Positions 32,886 through 46,790 of a stretch of 64,000 bases of DNA are shown here, piece after piece (the stretch's first letter is position 1; the number at the start of each line of letters is the position of its first letter). The translations under genes and the position numbers were made by a program. This DNA is from Sipunculus nudus. Lineage: Eukaryota > Annelida > Sipuncula > Golfingiida > Sipunculidae. The stretch covers positions 68,910,929 to 68,974,928 of the forward strand of contig CM049312.1 of NCBI GenBank assembly GCA_026874595.1, read 5' to 3'. The notes beneath the pieces are model-generated. The model was not told where the DNA came from and made no database searches. It worked only from the letters and a program-made list of their open reading frames with translations.

Positions 32886-33129
32886 TTTTGAATGCATATA
32901 TACCAGACCATGATCATTAATTTCAGAAGCTGCAGATAGTTTGCAACATTTGACATTTATCTTCAGCTACGTAGTGATGTCCATTGAGCCTGGTGCATAT
33001 ACGTTAAATGATTCAGGGAGAATGACAGGGCCCATTTAAAATAATATCAGTGTGCTTAGATGCAAAAACTGGGACCCTTTGCAGGTGCGTGCTTAGGCCG
33101 GCGGACGCGCCCGGCAGTTGAAAACACAT

Positions 33130-33518
33130 CTTTTAAAGTCTCAAAAATAGTAAAATATTGAAAAAAAAACACAGGTGGCACCACCAGTCTGCAGGACCTG
33201 ATGAAAAACTCCATGATGAATATCCATACAAAGAATCATGGTGATCAATGCATTAGTTGTTCAGCTACTTGAGCTTTTGTATCAAATTTTTCATTATTCT
33301 GGGGGGTACTTTGGAGCCCCATAGCTTGAAGAATATGGGTACCAGAGACCTAATTCAAGGTTTCCAAAGAGATTTTTCATGGACCTCTCTGGATGTAAAG
33401 TTAGAAGATTCCAGGTCCAGTGGTTACGATTTGTGCCTTGTTAACGGACAGACGGCCGACAGACAAAGAGTGATCGCTATAGCTCAGATGACTTGCAGTC
33501 AGCTGAGCTAAAAATTAT
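33130..33518 (-). mobile_element. hairpin-ended element family F4, one core unit
   Basis: Reverse orientation: the 5' terminal hairpin AGCTCAGCTGAC / GTCATCTGAGCT lies at the right end (about 33481-33513), then TAACAAGGCACAAA and one core unit colinear with 35351-35692. The expected GGCCC-type 3' hairpin was not found at the left, so this copy is probably 3' truncated. Confidence 0.75.
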
Positions 33519-35244
33519 GTGTATGTGTGCCAAGTTAGGTGACATCCAGTGCCACTTAAAAATGAATATTGAGTAGAAGGTACTCTTTCACATTGTGTCG
33601 TATTTAGTCATGTTAATGAATAAAATTTGCCACTAAAGTAGTGAACATAGCCGCTTGGGTTGCGCCACCTTGTAATTGTATAAAAGACTAATTCTGTGTA
33701 ATCATGACACGCCAAACGATGTATGATTGGCTAGTGATGACGTGAATTTTGAGTATTTTTGAAAGGTCACAGTTAACTTGGGGCCTAAGTTCCGTAAAAC
33801 AGTGGAATATTATGTTTTGCTTCAGATTTTAACTGTGAGAAACTGAATACGGTTCCTTCTTCCACTTATATGGAAGTAATTAGCAACATAAACGGGACTC
33901 AAATTATTCTGGGCACATCCCTGTCTTTGATATACTGAAACAAGGGGGCTACCTACAGGCGTCCCTTGTTGGTTGAGCAGGTGATTACGACTCCACTTTT
34001 AATTAACAGGAGTAAGATACCCTTATCAAGACAGTTTCCCTAAACAAACTTAATATATGGTTTTGTAGTTACAAGGTTGGTTTCTTGACACACCTTAATA
34101 ACATTTAGGTTGTTTTTAATGAGCCTCGGCCCTGAACTAATTACAGCCAGCGGGGCAATGCTTCCTGCAGGCGTCGGCTCAGCCTTCTGTGAATATTCGA
34201 ACATGCGATATCTGGACAGAGAAATAGTAGACCTATATAATAGTGAAATCACCGGTAAATGAAATTATGATACAAGCAATATTGAGGATTGCATGGCAGT
34301 GGTCTTCCATCATGTTGCATTCATATTGTGGTAAACAGCCCATAATCTGAACATTTGGCTAGGATGATGAATTAACACGAGAATACATGTCAAATCATAA
34401 CCCAAACTGAACCCAAACTGAAACTGTCTTTGGTAAATTTGGTTAAGAACGAGTCATTTCCTGTATGGCGTACTAGTTGGGTGTGTCCAGTAACTTGTGC
34501 GAGCCATGCTTGTATTCATGCGATCAGAAATTATACAAACAAGGCGGGGTTTACCAATATGCTGAGTTTAAACTGAACTTTTCACTAATGTTTAGTGTTT
34601 GTTAGAAAGGTATACTAAAAAACTAACGTTAAGTCTGATTTATGTCAATTGTCAGTGTACCTGCATGTAGTCCATGAGGCGTGGTTCGAAATGATGAAAA
34701 TATTTGCGTTCCTTGCTGAAGGAAGTAGCGGCACTCTGACAGCCAGTAAGCCGGTCATAGACTCCCTAATGTCAGAGGTATGGAATGGCACTCGACTTAC
34801 ATGACATGACTTTTATGATATATTTGTGTGGTTAATTTTTCACGTTTTTCATATATATGCACTGTTTCATTTTTGCTATATCTCACCATGCACTGATCTC
34901 CCACAAGTAAATCCGTTTTTATATGAATTAGTTTAATTTTCATGAGCACAGCATTTTAACAACTCGAGTTGAACTCAAAGGAGCATTAAGTGAGTGGATA
35001 TTCTTGCTCAGTATTATTTGATAAGTAAAAAGGTTTAAAATTAAAAAATGTATTATTAAAAATAAATCTTATATTCAAGGCTTACATAAATTATATATGT
35101 TAATTATTACTCATTAGATCAATCTTGTGCCTTTCCTTAAATAATATAAGATTTGTTAACACAATAGAGATGTCAGGGAGGTCTCAGTATAAATGACTGT
35201 ATACCTGTGTAAATGGGATATCTCAAACACATAGATTTCATTTT
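33519..35244. other. unique DNA, no gene seen
   Basis: A patch at 34110-34210 (CCTCGGCC..GGGGCAATGC..GGCGTCGGC) is richer and non-repetitive. No coding frame is supported. Confidence 0.4.
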
Positions 35245-36396
35245 TAGCTCAGCTGACTGTTTGTCATCTGAGCTATAGCGATCACTCTTTGTCCATCGTC
35301 CGTCCGGCACTCTGGCCGTCCGGCCATCCGGCCGTCTGGCCGTCCGTCCGTTAACAGGGCACAAACTCTAACTGCTGGACCTAGAATCTTGTAACTTGAC
35401 ATCCTGGGAGGTTCATAAAAAATCTCCTTGGAAACCTGAAATTAGGTCTCTGTTACCCATATTCTTCGAGCTATGGGGCTCAGAAGTACCCCCCCCCCCA
35501 GAATAATGGAAAATTTGATACAAAAGCTCAATTATCTGAACAACTAATGCAGTGATCACCATGATTTTTTGCATGGATATTGATCATGGAGTGTTTCATC
35601 AGTTTCTGCAGTCAGGTGGCGCCACCTGTATTTTTTCTATTTTTACGAATTTTTTTCTCTATTTTTGAGACCTCTTAAGATGTGGTCATCTGTTAACAGG
35701 ACACAAATCGTAACAACTGGACCTAGAATCTTCTCACTTGACCTGCGGGGAGGCCCATGAAAAGTCTCTGTAGAAACCTGAAATTAGGTCTCTGTTACCC
35801 ATAACCTCTGAGCTATGGGGTTCTAAAGTACCCCCCCAGAATAATGGAAAATTTGATACAAAAGCTCAAGTATCTGAACAACTATTGCATTGATCACCAT
35901 GATTTTTCCATGGATATTGATCATGGAATGTTTCATCAGTTTCTGCAGTTTGGTGGCGCCACCTATATTTTTTCTATTTTTACGAATGTTTTTCTCTATT
36001 TTTGAGACCTTAAGATGTGGTCATCTGTTAACAGGGCACAAATAATAATGACTGGACCTAGAATCTTCTCTCTTGACATGCAGGGAGGCCCATAAAAGGT
36101 CTCTGTGGAAACCTGAAATTAGGTCTCTGATACCCATAAACTCTGAGCTATGGGGCTCTGAAGTACCCCCCAAAATAATGGAAAATTGGATACAAAAGCT
36201 CAAGTACCTGAACAACTATTGCATTAATCACCATGATTCTTTGCATGGATATTGATCATGGAATGTTTCATCAGTTTCTGCAGTCTGGTGGTGCCACCTG
36301 TATTTTTTCTATTTTTTATGATTCTGGCAATCATTTTGCTTTATTTGTTCAACATACCTTGAATTCAGCTGAGCGTCATGGCCCATGGGCCACTAG
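35245..36396 (+). mobile_element. hairpin-ended element family F4, three core units, complete ends
   Basis: The 5' end is a hairpin, AGCTCAGCTGAC-TGTTT-GTCATCTGAGCT (35246-35274), followed by a GTCC/CGTCCG tract. Three core units follow: TTAACAGG heads them at 35351, 35693 and 36028, giving periods of about 342 and 335 bp. The 3' end is CAGCTGAGCG, then the palindrome TGGCCCATGGGCCA (36379-36392), then CTAG. A 3' hairpin close to a CTRR end is the Helitron hallmark; the 5' hairpin is more like pearl/Helentron-type elements. No Rep/Hel is encoded. Confidence 0.8.
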
Positions 36397-37469
36397 TTAT
36401 AAAAATTTCCCTTTCAGAAATACTGTAAATTTGAAACTGTCATGAGTAATAAACCAGCTACATGCAGTATATGAATACCTAGGTCCTTTAACTGCAAGTC
36501 TTTAGTGTTGACTCTATAAATGGGTAAGGGTTCTAGTTATACACTTAAGGCAATATAAAAAAATGTATTGTTTTACAGATTTGCCGCTTCTATTTTTATG
36601 GGGAATACTTTTTTCTCATCATGAATTTACAAATGAAGACCATGTCCTTGATTGTGTTGCTAATTTGTGCTATGGCACAAATTCCCTCAAAGAAATCTTA
36701 AAGGTATGGAAAATGGACTAAACATTGTGTTGAGCATATGTACCATTTCAATAATTGACTTGAATTTTGTATTTCCCAGGCAAGCTGCAAAACACCACAT
36801 ATTGTGACATTGTCTTTATCGGTGAAAAAAAAATATGCATGCACCTGCACAATATTTTTGTTCTCACAGTCAGCAGAATGATAATTTTTGTTGGTGTGGC
36901 CTAAGTAAGGGTATGCTCTGCTTTCTGTGCACTTTCCGCAATGCACCGACAACGTGATCCCCAGATCGTTATATCATATGGTAAAGTACACATCTTTTCA
37001 TTAACTTTATAGACCCTTTAACGCTTGTCTCATGTAGTTCAATTCATACACAAGAGTCTTCCCTTTGACTGCTGATTGTCAATTTTGAAGTCTTTGAAGA
37101 GCTTTACAGTAAACAACTTTGTCACATTATCCAGCAGTGAATACATTATGAAGCAAATAAGCTTGCTAATGTGCTACGTATTATTATTATGGCTCTCTTT
37201 TCATGGGCTTTTTGATTGTTTTATCAGGTGCATGAATTACAACTCTGACGGACAACCTTTACGTTTGAGTTGGTGTGAAGATACCAACACCAGGGTCATT
37301 GGCTGGTTTTGGTGGTATGCATTTGTTCATGCTGATATAATTGATTTATCATATTAAATAAAGAACAAAGTCTAGAAATATCAATGTCAGAGATTTATGT
37401 GTCATTTTTACTGATGACGGAGAATATTTTATGACTAACAACGGTGCAGAAAATACTTTCTATGGAGCA
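36397..37469. other. unique DNA, no gene seen
   Basis: Short frames at 36698-36952 and 37076-37357 carry no recognisable motif. Confidence 0.4.
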
Positions 37470-37800
37470 TGAGTCTCTGAACTCTGCTGAAGATAAATGC
37501 TCCGCGCTAACTCTCTGGCCCCGCTGTGCTTGGGACACATAGTCGTAATTTGCGACTGCCCTTGTGGCACTGCAATGGCCGCTTCCTGCAGTCTCGTAAA
37601 CACTGATGAAATAGACAAGTTCCTGTCAGCTGTAAAATTCTGCTGCCCTTGTCAACCCTTTTTGAGCCTCTTGCCTCGCCAATCCTTGATTGTTGCTTGC
37701 CATGCAGAGGAATGGCCATTTTACAACGTAACCCTGTCCAGCACCTCTCAGGCTGACAGTAAAACTCACAAATTAATTCCAGCGCACAGTGCACACTTGG
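37470..37800. other. candidate conserved non-coding island
   Basis: Non-repetitive, GC-richer patch. Frames on both strands (37497-37919 plus, the end of which is translated from a TA repeat; 37507-37794 minus) conflict, and neither has a domain I recognise, so I favour non-coding. An unrecognised exon cannot be excluded. Confidence 0.25.
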
Positions 37801-37815
37801 ATGCTTTCAAAATAA

Positions 37816-37818
<3 letters not shown>

Positions 37819-37876
<58 letters not shown>
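37819..37876. repeat. (TA)n microsatellite
   Basis: About 29 TA dinucleotides. Confidence 0.97.
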
Positions 37877-37879
<3 letters not shown>

Positions 37880-38779
37880 AATCATGGTTTCTCTGTTGGT
37901 TGTCCCTTGCATGAAATGATCAACATATTTGGATATATATGAAATATATTCATGGTATTTAATCTCTGACTGTTACCCTTGTTCAGAACTTTTAACTCAT
38001 GCAAGCATTATGTTCAGGTATAAATACATTAATCAAAAATACTGGTAATATTATTTTGTAAAATTGAAGGATATTTGAAGAATATTACATCTGACTGAAG
38101 AATATCTCTTTTTGAGAAAATGTGGAGATCAGAATTTTTATAAAAACCTAGCCTATTTTATGACTAGTGGAACTTTGTCATATGAATCTTTTTCATCAAA
38201 GCTACTCTTTAAAGTGTTAATGTTATTATAGAAATACTGTTGGAAAATGCCAAAAACTAAATTTTTTATTTCTTCTGTTACGCTCAGCAGTCCAGGTGCT
38301 TGTCTTGAAGAGCTCTTCAAAAAATAAATGATCAATTTATTTTATTCATTTTATATTTAAATTATGTATGTAACAATTAAAGCAAATTTTGTGTTTGCTG
38401 AAATCTTACAAAACTTAGCTGAGGGCTGTGGAACCCATGGTTCTTGTTTTATTTTATTTTATTTCATAAATGTATTTTAGCAAATGCTACAGAATTACAT
38501 TATGTTTATGAATCTGGAACTTATTTTTGGTGTGTGTGTGACACAAATGTGCCATAAAAATGACATAATCCAAGCAACTAAACCACTTGGCATATTTTGA
38601 GGTTTCTTTATATATTAGGCTAATGTCTGCTTTGGCATGAGGTGATTCATATATAGTTGAGAGTATTCAAGTGTCCTGAAACTGATTGATTTATTAATTA
38701 ATATTAGAAAGCTCTAGGATACTTGTACAGGATACAGGTATAGGATCATATATATATGTCACAGACAAGATTAAAAATC
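37877..38779. other. unique AT-rich DNA, no gene seen
   Basis: Nothing recognised. Confidence 0.45.
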
Positions 38780-38995
38780 CAGGTGGATTTTGAATTCACC
38801 TAGATGAGATTGCAATTGTGATTACATCTTGTCAAGATCGAGATTGTGATGTCTACTAGACAGATTTTAAACTCGCCCAGACGAGACTTCCCAAGCTGGC
38901 CAGGATTATAATCTTATCCAGGCGAGTTTAAATTCTGCCTGGCATATCATCCAGGTGAGTTTAAAATTGGCCTAGACAGGATTAAAATATGGGTC
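38780..38995. repeat. alternating-orientation CCAGGCGAGTTTAAA repeat
   Basis: Words such as CCAGGTGGATTT, AACTCGCCCAGACGAG, CCAGGCGAGTTTAAAT and CCAGGTGAGTTTAAAAT alternate in orientation every ~25-40 bp, giving many small fold-backs. Similar in style to the arms at 57386 and 61381 but a different sequence. Confidence 0.6.
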
Positions 38996-41216
<2,221 letters not shown>

Positions 41217-41528
41217 GTGAGAGGGCAGGATAACACGCTAAGAATCCTCTCATTTTATATCCTGGCGTTAACCAGGCTGGGTGACTACTGCACCTGCAGG
41301 TCCTGGGTGCATAATCTTCCCCATTACTGGGTCATACCACCCCGAAAGGCTAACTCATTTGTGAGTGAAACACGGCCGTTGAGCTTGGCCTTGCCATTAA
41401 GCCTGCAGAGCGCTAACCCTGGGTGAGGGCCAACCATAAAAAATCTCCCAGCCTCGTCTGAGATTTGAACTCACTACCTCCCTGTTTGAGTCCCTTGCTC
41501 AACCCATGAACCACAGAAGCCATGACTG
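41217..41528 (-). mobile_element. tRNA-derived SINE, copy 2
   Basis: Read on the minus strand: A-box-like TGGCTTCTGTGGTTCATGGG, B-box-like GAGTTCAAATCTCA, then a body colinear with 27611-27865 (CTGCAGGCTTAATGGCAAGG, ACTCACAAATGAG, TATGACCCAGTAATGG, CTGCAGGTGCAGTAGTCACC). The tail is not poly-A rich. Confidence 0.78.
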
Positions 41529-41582
41529 ATGGGAATTAGTGGCAGTGGCTCCTTAAAGTTTTTAAATAAAGCTTTCTAGAGG

Positions 41583-41642
<60 letters not shown>

Positions 41643-42051
41643 ATAAAAGTATATAAATAACCATTTTAGATAAGGTATATAATGGTATTAAAGAAGCAGT
41701 GCTAGAAGTCAGGTGCTGTTGCTGAGACAAGTGCTTAACAGATGAAACTGATCAATGATGATCTGCCGAAAATAGATCCGTCACTAGAAGGAACGTCTGG
41801 ATGGATGAAGTGCATGCGGGTCAGTCCTCATTCTCCTGTGGCCAGTGAACAATGTGGCCAGCACGTTTCATCTGTTTATCCTGCTTTAAATACTTGTAAA
41901 GCACTGTGAACTATCAAATTTTTATGAATATCACAAACTCACCATGATAAATGAAACTTTATTTCCGGGCTGATTCATGGGGTATGATGTAGCTTTTTGA
42001 TTTTGGAGAGGTCTGAATTGGTGAAACTGAGTGATTCGCTCTGATGTCTGA
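41529..42051. other. (TA)n tract and unique DNA
   Basis: TA microsatellite at 41584-41637; the rest shows no gene or repeat. Confidence 0.6.
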
Positions 42052-42480
42052 AATCCAGCTGTTCACCTGTATTTTATGTAGAATTCATGTGATTTAAGGC
42101 TGTCTCCGCATACATTAATTAATGCACTATAGGTAATTCCTGTTGAAAGTGTTTTTATGATGCTGACCTATGATGTATGTATGAACTTGTTTATCTATAA
42201 GCTGTTAGAATTTAACAACACAGTGTTGGCAAAAAGAAAAACCACGTAACCTTAGAAGGTTTTTGGCTGCATATGTGCGGAAGTTGAAAGGTCACTTCCG
42301 GTAGGTGCAAAACGCCCTTTGGAAAACTCTAGTTCATCTGACGGCAGCTGCCACCAGATGTTGTTGGATGTGCTTGAATTATTTTGTCGGGCTCTCCACT
42401 TGGTATAAACACATGGGTCTAAACAAAATGAATAACCTGTGTTAAATGGGATCAACATTTTCTTGCTTATTTTTATTAAA
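42052..42480 (+). repeat. dispersed repeat R1, copy B
   Basis: Contiguous copy: CCAGCTGTTCACCTG, ATTAATTAATGCACTA..GGTAATTCCTGTTGA, ATGAACTTGTTTATCTATA, CGTAACCTTAGAAGG, TCTAGTTCATCTGACGGC, AAACAAAATGAATAACCTGT and TTTTCTTGCTTATTTTTATT, in that order. About 430 bp. Confidence 0.75.
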
Positions 42481-42539
42481 GTTGCTCATTCACCTGCCTT
42501 TTGATTATTTGGAAAAGAATTAATACAATTTCTGGCTTC

Positions 42540-42800
42540 CTCTGTGTATATATTGATGATATGACGCATCAATGAAGTATATATATGTACTTGTTTATAA
42601 AGGTGTTTGCAAACACGGAATGCAAAGCTCTGGCTTATCTGACTTCCCACTAGTGCCCTTGTTGAATTTGTTTTCATTAATTTGGCAGGCCCCCACATGT
42701 TATAAACATGTTGATATAAACAAAACCAGCTGCCTGTGTGCGGGGATATCCAAGTTTTCTGGCATATTTTTATAAAAGCTCTGAGTGATTACCTTTATAA
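42540..42800 (+). repeat. dispersed repeat R1, copy C, 5'-truncated
   Basis: The 3' two thirds of R1: ACTTGTTTATA, TCTGGCTTATCTGACTTCC, TGCCCTTGTTGAATTTGTTT, ACATGTTGATATAAACAAAA and TTTTCTGGCATATTTTTATA. Directly follows copy B. Confidence 0.7.
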
Positions 42801-42899
42801 AGGTCTGATAGGTGGTAGGGCCCCTTTAAAGGTTGACAGATTCATCTTTAGTTTATAGACTTCAGATATTATAATAGGCCCCTTTAAAATGTAAATGAG

Positions 42900-43160
42900 A
42901 AGCAACAGTTCATAGGGATCAGTTCCAGCAAATAACAGCCAGTGAGGACAAAAACAGGTGTGGGTAAGGCTGCATAGCCAGCACTGAGAAGAGACAATAG
43001 GTGATAACCCTTACTGTGACAGCCAGGGCCGCATTATTGATCACGGGCTGCGGTACAATGCAGCTCTGATCGGGGACATTTGTCACAGGTTAATTAGCAT
43101 ATGTCTGATGTAAAAACCTACCGTGGCTCTGAGTGCCTTGTGCCCATCGGGAGAACCACC
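42900..43160. other. candidate conserved non-coding island
   Basis: Non-repetitive, GC-richer. Includes CCGCATTATTGATCACGGGC then TGCGG (a CCGCA/TGCGG fold-back), GATC words and GGTTAATTAGCATATG. No frame. Conservation untested. Confidence 0.3.
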
Positions 43161-43399
43161 ATGACTACAAGTGCAAAAATGTTTAAACACTGATCCCAAT
43201 ATGGCTGCTATGGCCTTTCCCTTTGTTATAGATTGGCTTTTTCGGTAGATACAATAGAGTAGACTTATAATGTTCCATCTGCTTAATTAAAGGCTTTCTG
43301 AGGTTATAATAGTTCCTACTGGATGTGCTCTCTAATCAGTATTAATTATGTTAAGCTTTTCTGTCATTACAATAAGTTTATTTTCTGTATTGTTAAAAT

Positions 43400-43678
43400 A
43401 AATCATTATGTTTTGTAGGTATAGCAGATCTTTTGGTTCTGTTTTCACGTGTGTATAACAAGTTTTCCTTTATGTTCTGTAGGTATAATAGATCTTTAAG
43501 TTCTGTAGGTATACCGTATTTTCTTTATGTTTTGTTGGTATAATAGATCTTTACTTAGATCTGTATACCCCTGTATTTAACAGATTTTCTTTTATGTGCT
43601 GTAGGTATAATAAATCTTTTAATTCTGCATATATAACATATTTTCTTTATAATATGTACGTAGGTATAAGAGATTTTT
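43400..43678. repeat. tandem repeat, ~60-70 bp units
   Basis: Units of TTTATGTTCTGTAGGTATAA then TAGATCTTT recur near 43410, 43470, 43520, 43590 and 43650. Diverged members reappear at 44725-44820, beyond an F4 insertion, so the array was probably once longer. Confidence 0.7.
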
Positions 43679-44165
43679 AGCTCAGCTGACTTTATGTCAT
43701 ATGAGCTATAGTCTAGTCCATTGTCTATCTTCCGTCTGTCCGTAAAACAGGCATTTTTCGACACCATTGGACCTGCAAATCCACAATTCAGCATACTGTT
43801 AGGTGTCCCCAAAATCTCCTACCAAACCAAAAACTGGGTCACTGCGACTTCGTTCCTTTGAAAAATTAAGGAAAAACCTCAAATTTCCATTAAAACTTAT
43901 TATCACAATTCAGGACAGCCTAATTTTAAACCATGGCACTTATCTGTTTTTCTTAATATTTTTTTTTTCAGAAGTATTCTCCTATATACTTCATATATAC
44001 ATGCCAGAAATTAAGCCGGTAAAGTGTAAATTCTTTAATTTATGGGCCCCAACATAATGGACTTTGTAAAAAATCAGGAAAAATATTTACTCACTTAACA
44101 TGAAAATTTTTTATGCTAGAGAATTTTTTTTCCAAGTATGTTTGCCCTGAATGTATTTGCAGAAG
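43679..44165 (+). mobile_element. hairpin-ended element family F4, variant core
   Basis: 5' hairpin AGCTCAGCTGAC / GTCATATGAGCT, then a GTCTGTCCGT tract and a single-copy core colinear with 58740-59100: CATTGGACCT.CAAATCCA, ATCTCCTACCA.ACCAAAAA, CATAATG.AC.TTGTAAAAAA. The 3' end was not located; the element may extend toward 44720. Confidence 0.7.
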
Positions 44166-44959
44166 TGATGTTAATCCCACCATCCCCCCCCCCCCCCCCC
44201 CTTTGCTACCATTGATTCCTTTGCACCTGTGCACTGGAACATTAGTTTTTATTGCAAATGTGTAAAATTTATTTGATTTAAAAAATAATTGGATTAGAAA
44301 AAATTAGGATCGATTTGAAACAAATTCTTACCTCAGGAGAATGTCACATAAAGTGATCAGCTCTGTCTGTCCTTTATCTCTCAATCACCATTAAATATAT
44401 ATATATATATATATATGTATATTAATTATGAAATTTGTTGTATAAGCATTGTTAAAATAACTTTCATATGCTCTATGTGTATTAATTTAAGCTATTTAAG
44501 TCTGGAATTGGAAAGCAACTTATATATAAAGTTGTGTAATATTGCAGATGTAAAACTTTAAATAAAATTGATATAATAAAAGAAATTAAGAAATAATTGA
44601 AACTTAATATATTATCAGCTTTGTTTGTCTACCAGTCAGTCTGTCCTTTTTTAAATATTAAGTAATAGTGAATGAACTAATAATATTAATATTAAGCAAG
44701 ATCTGTTAATCATATCAACATGTTCAGTAGATATAATAAATCTCACTATGTTTTCCAGATATAATAGATCTTGATTTTCTGTATATATAACAGATCTTGC
44801 TTTTATGTTTGCCAGTGTGCCTGATGTAACATCTTGCTTTGTCTCCTGTTAACATATATATTCAGCCCCAAAATGTGATCTCTTTGGTTTATCATATATT
44901 TATCATTTCAAAGATATCTAGGAAACCCTGTCCAGAAATATCTTCTTCATATACATGTC
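44166..44959. other. AT-rich DNA with poly-C, (TA)n and leftover tandem units
   Basis: C run at 44184-44201, TA tract at about 44396-44417, and tandem-array remnants (GATATAATAGATCTTG) at 44725-44820. No gene. Confidence 0.5.
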
Positions 44960-45250
44960 GAGGGAAGAATGAGAATCTGGGTAGATCAGTAATCTTCCTG
45001 GGAAGAATTAGAATTCTCATTGGTTTCAACGGGAATCAATTCATAATATCTCTTGATTCTCATTTCTTCCAGGAAAAGCTAGAATTCTCATTTTTCCAAA
45101 AAATAAATTAATTGTAAAATGACAACCTTTTGTAAGTAGGGAATCTCGATAAAATAAAAATTAACATCATAACACTGTTTGTATAGCATCAGGTGTAACC
45201 ATTCCTGACCTTTTAAAAGGAATGTAATTTATTTTTATTTTATCATTGGC
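44960..45250. repeat. palindrome-rich dispersed repeat R2, copy 2
   Basis: GGAAGAATTAGAATTCTCAT and AAGCTAGAATTCTCATTTTT words in both orientations, followed by the same tail as copy 1 (AAAATAAAAATTAACAT, ATAACACTGTTTGTA, CCTGACCTTTTAAA). Confidence 0.7.
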
Positions 45251-46494
45251 AAGATACAGTATCTGCCATTATTAATATAATGGGACAGAAAAATTGAAGA
45301 AATAAAAGCATTTTGATAATTTTATATTTATCCCAACTAAATGCCATAGTATGCATTTTATTTTATAAACAGAATCTAGCATCCTAAGTTCAGAAATAAG
45401 AAAGATGTGTGAAAGAAATTTTTTAAAGGTAAAAATAGGACTTAAAGATGGCATGAAATGACACCTGGCATCTCGCACATTATGTTGTTCTAGGGACTAA
45501 TTATATCTGTGAAAGCTTATTGCTTTAAGACTTATTATTGTACCATCATAATTTAAATATTATTTTAATGTTGTGGAAATCTACTTTTGAATTTTTCTTT
45601 TACAAGGTAACATATTAATTTTATGATAGTAAAAATTTGCACAATACATCAGAAAACATGCCGATTTTGCCTGTTTTCATGCTTCATCCCATTCTTAACC
45701 CCTTTAATCATCAAGCGCTGTAACTTTTCTAACAGGTAACTCACCATAATGAAATATGTTGCAGTTTGACTGTAAGTTAATGGTCAGTTATAATTATCAT
45801 GGTGATATATATGGGCCAAAATTTAGCATGTTGCACAAAAAGCATGTTCTTTTATACATAGGCACATGACACATAGATTTAAATGTGCATATTTATCAGG
45901 AATCCTTAGGGAGTAAAGCATTTGTCAGATTCCTCCTCATACAGGATTAATGATTCTATATTAAACTTTATAAGTGGTAGTGTCTGTAGATTCTGTCCCC
46001 TTTTCAAATTAATTAATTTTACTTGTAATCAGTTAATGAAAGTTGTGAATGTTCATAATTATTTCTCAAAGAAGTAATCAACAAGGCTTTTCTGTAACAC
46101 AAATTGTTTCACTGAAATGATTTAAAAAGCAGTGGTTACTTAGCACAATGTGTTGTCCGTAGATTACGTCCCCTCTGATTATGAGAAATGACCATTTTGA
46201 CCTTTTTTAAAACGTTATAACTTAAAATAATTTGAACTAACAAGAATGAAATCACCCAGAATTAAAGAATTTATAGTGTTCTTTTAGGCAATATTGGTGA
46301 TAATGCCAAAATTAATCAAATTAATGACTTTTCTCACTATGTTAAATATATATGATGTTTCATTAGGAAATTTTTCTAGGTGCCAGATCCTTATTCTCCT
46401 GTAAAGTAGCTTTCAAACGATATATAGATTATGGGTGTGCAAAAAACTTCATTCTTGAGTCATGTGTGAAACAATCGAGAACACAATACTGTGC
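45251..46494. other. unique AT-rich DNA, no gene seen
   Basis: Nothing recognised. Confidence 0.45.
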
Positions 46495-46790
46495 TACAAT
46501 TTCCCACCTGTTCCTTCTGGGATAAATGATAATTCTCATTTTTCCTTGGTTTGAATTTCAAAACTGAATTCCTGTATCTCCTGGGAAAAATGAGAATTCT
46601 AAATCCTCCTGGGAGAAACTGGAATTCTCATTAATTCTGGGAAGAATGAGAATTCTTATTTTTCCCCAGGAAGAATAGGAATCCTTTCATACCATCCCCT
46701 AATTGATTCTCATTTTTCCCAGGAAAAATGGGAATTTCCATTCTTCCTAAGCAGTTCTGGATCTTCCCAGATTCTCATTCTTTTCTCCAC
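46495..46790. repeat. palindrome-rich repeat R2, array without tail
   Basis: At least eight alternating GGGAAAAATGAGAATTC / GAATTCTCATTTTTCCC words; many pairs can form hairpins centred on GAATTC. Confidence 0.75.

Noticed and set aside
37497-37919. 140-codon plus-strand frame
   Set aside because: Its C-terminal part is translated (TA)n and a conflicting minus-strand frame covers the same patch.
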